Shown here one piece after another: positions 32,275-32,426 of a stretch of DNA of 32,426 bases. A model generated the notes under the pieces. The model was not told the origin of the DNA, searched no databases, and saw only the letters and a list, made by a program, of their open reading frames with translations. The position numbers were made by a program, and so were the translations under genes. Positions within the stretch are counted from its first letter, which is position 1. Each line of letters starts with the position of its first letter. The stretch comes from Fidelibacterota bacterium (GTDB lineage: Bacteria; Pseudomonadota; Alphaproteobacteria; Rhodospirillales; Rhodospirillaceae): positions 1 to 32,426 of the forward strand of contig CANKHC010000011.1 of assembly GCA_947481595.1 (NCBI GenBank), read 5' to 3'.

Positions 32275-32426
32275 ATGAAAACGGCAATCATTGGTGCGGC
32301 GCTGGCCCTCAGCGTCGGTTTCAGCGCGCCCGGCTTCAGAGCATGGGCGGCAGAAGACTGCGCGCCTTCGGGCGGGCTCAACTTCATCTGCGGCGTCAAG
32401 GCCTCGGAAGACCTGGTGGCGCTGCC
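32275..32426 (+). CDS. Secreted beta-propeller protein, paralogue of the preceding gene (partial)
   Basis: ATG 32275 opens ten bases after the previous stop codon. A signal peptide (MKTAIIGAALALSVGFSAP) is followed by CAPSGGLNFICGVKASEDLV, nearly identical to the mature start of the preceding protein. The window ends after 50 codons. It is a tandem duplicate, probably cotranscribed, and its remaining length is unknown. Confidence 0.85.
   Translation, partial: MKTAIIGAALALSVGFSAPGFRAWAAEDCAPSGGLNFICGVKASEDLVAL

Noticed and set aside
1-32426. CRISPR array, tRNA, rRNA or prophage
   Set aside because: No regularly spaced repeats, no cloverleaf-like or rRNA-like sequence in the intergenic gaps and no phage structural genes were seen. 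The gtr set can be phage-borne, but nothing else here supports a prophage.

Overview
The window is GC-rich, densely packed chromosomal DNA, almost certainly from an alphaproteobacterium. The evidence is the LptF/LptG pair, small class I cytochromes c, a GtrA/GtrB-type glycosylation set, a GT61 and a GT41 glycosyltransferase, and Tat-exported TIM-barrel proteins. A Rhizomicrobium/Micropepsales-like origin fits but was not tested. I found no rRNA, tRNA, CRISPR array or prophage. The only mobile DNA is the 5' end of an IS3-family transposase gene at the left edge.

Layout. 1-2.8 kb: IS3 remnant, an orphan PD-(D/E)XK nuclease-like gene, and a TPR/O-GlcNAc-transferase-like (GT41) gene. 2.8-8.6 kb: small membrane-anchored protein, class III adenylate cyclase followed by a one-domain cyclic-nucleotide-binding protein, GT61 glycosyltransferase, ABC exporter. 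8.6-10.5 kb: a cluster of odd-centred palindromes, then two tandem Tat-exported sugar-isomerase-like proteins. 10.6-11.5 kb: two tandem cytochromes c. 11.75-14.75 kb: a three-gene gtr-type glycosylation operon on the minus strand. 14.8-19.1 kb: threonine/serine dehydratase, response regulator with an HPt-like tail, and hybrid-free sensor kinase with a strong terminator. 19.1-20.5 kb: three proline-rich secreted or small proteins. 20.5-23.3 kb: exported methyltransferase, DmeF-type metal efflux protein, small membrane protein, PAP2 acid phosphatase. 23.3-27.7 kb: GNAT-fold protein, fatty-acid/sterol hydroxylase, LptG, LptF. 27.8-29.7 kb: diacylglycerol-kinase-family lipid kinase translationally coupled to a protein that I read as a bacterial Tam41-like (CDP-diacylglycerol synthase type) nucleotidyltransferase. 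29.7-32.4 kb: tandem secreted NTF2-like proteins and tandem secreted beta-propeller proteins, the last cut by the window edge.

Much of the window concerns the cell envelope: glycan transfer (GT41, GT61, gtr set), LPS export (LptFG), lipid modification (hydroxylase, GNAT, lipid kinase, Tam41-like) and exported enzymes. The most interesting candidates are the lipid kinase/Tam41-like pair, the palindrome family with the conserved core GTACCTGGTAC and compensating arms, and the exported SAM-methyltransferase. Functional names are read from motifs and family memory; no search was run.
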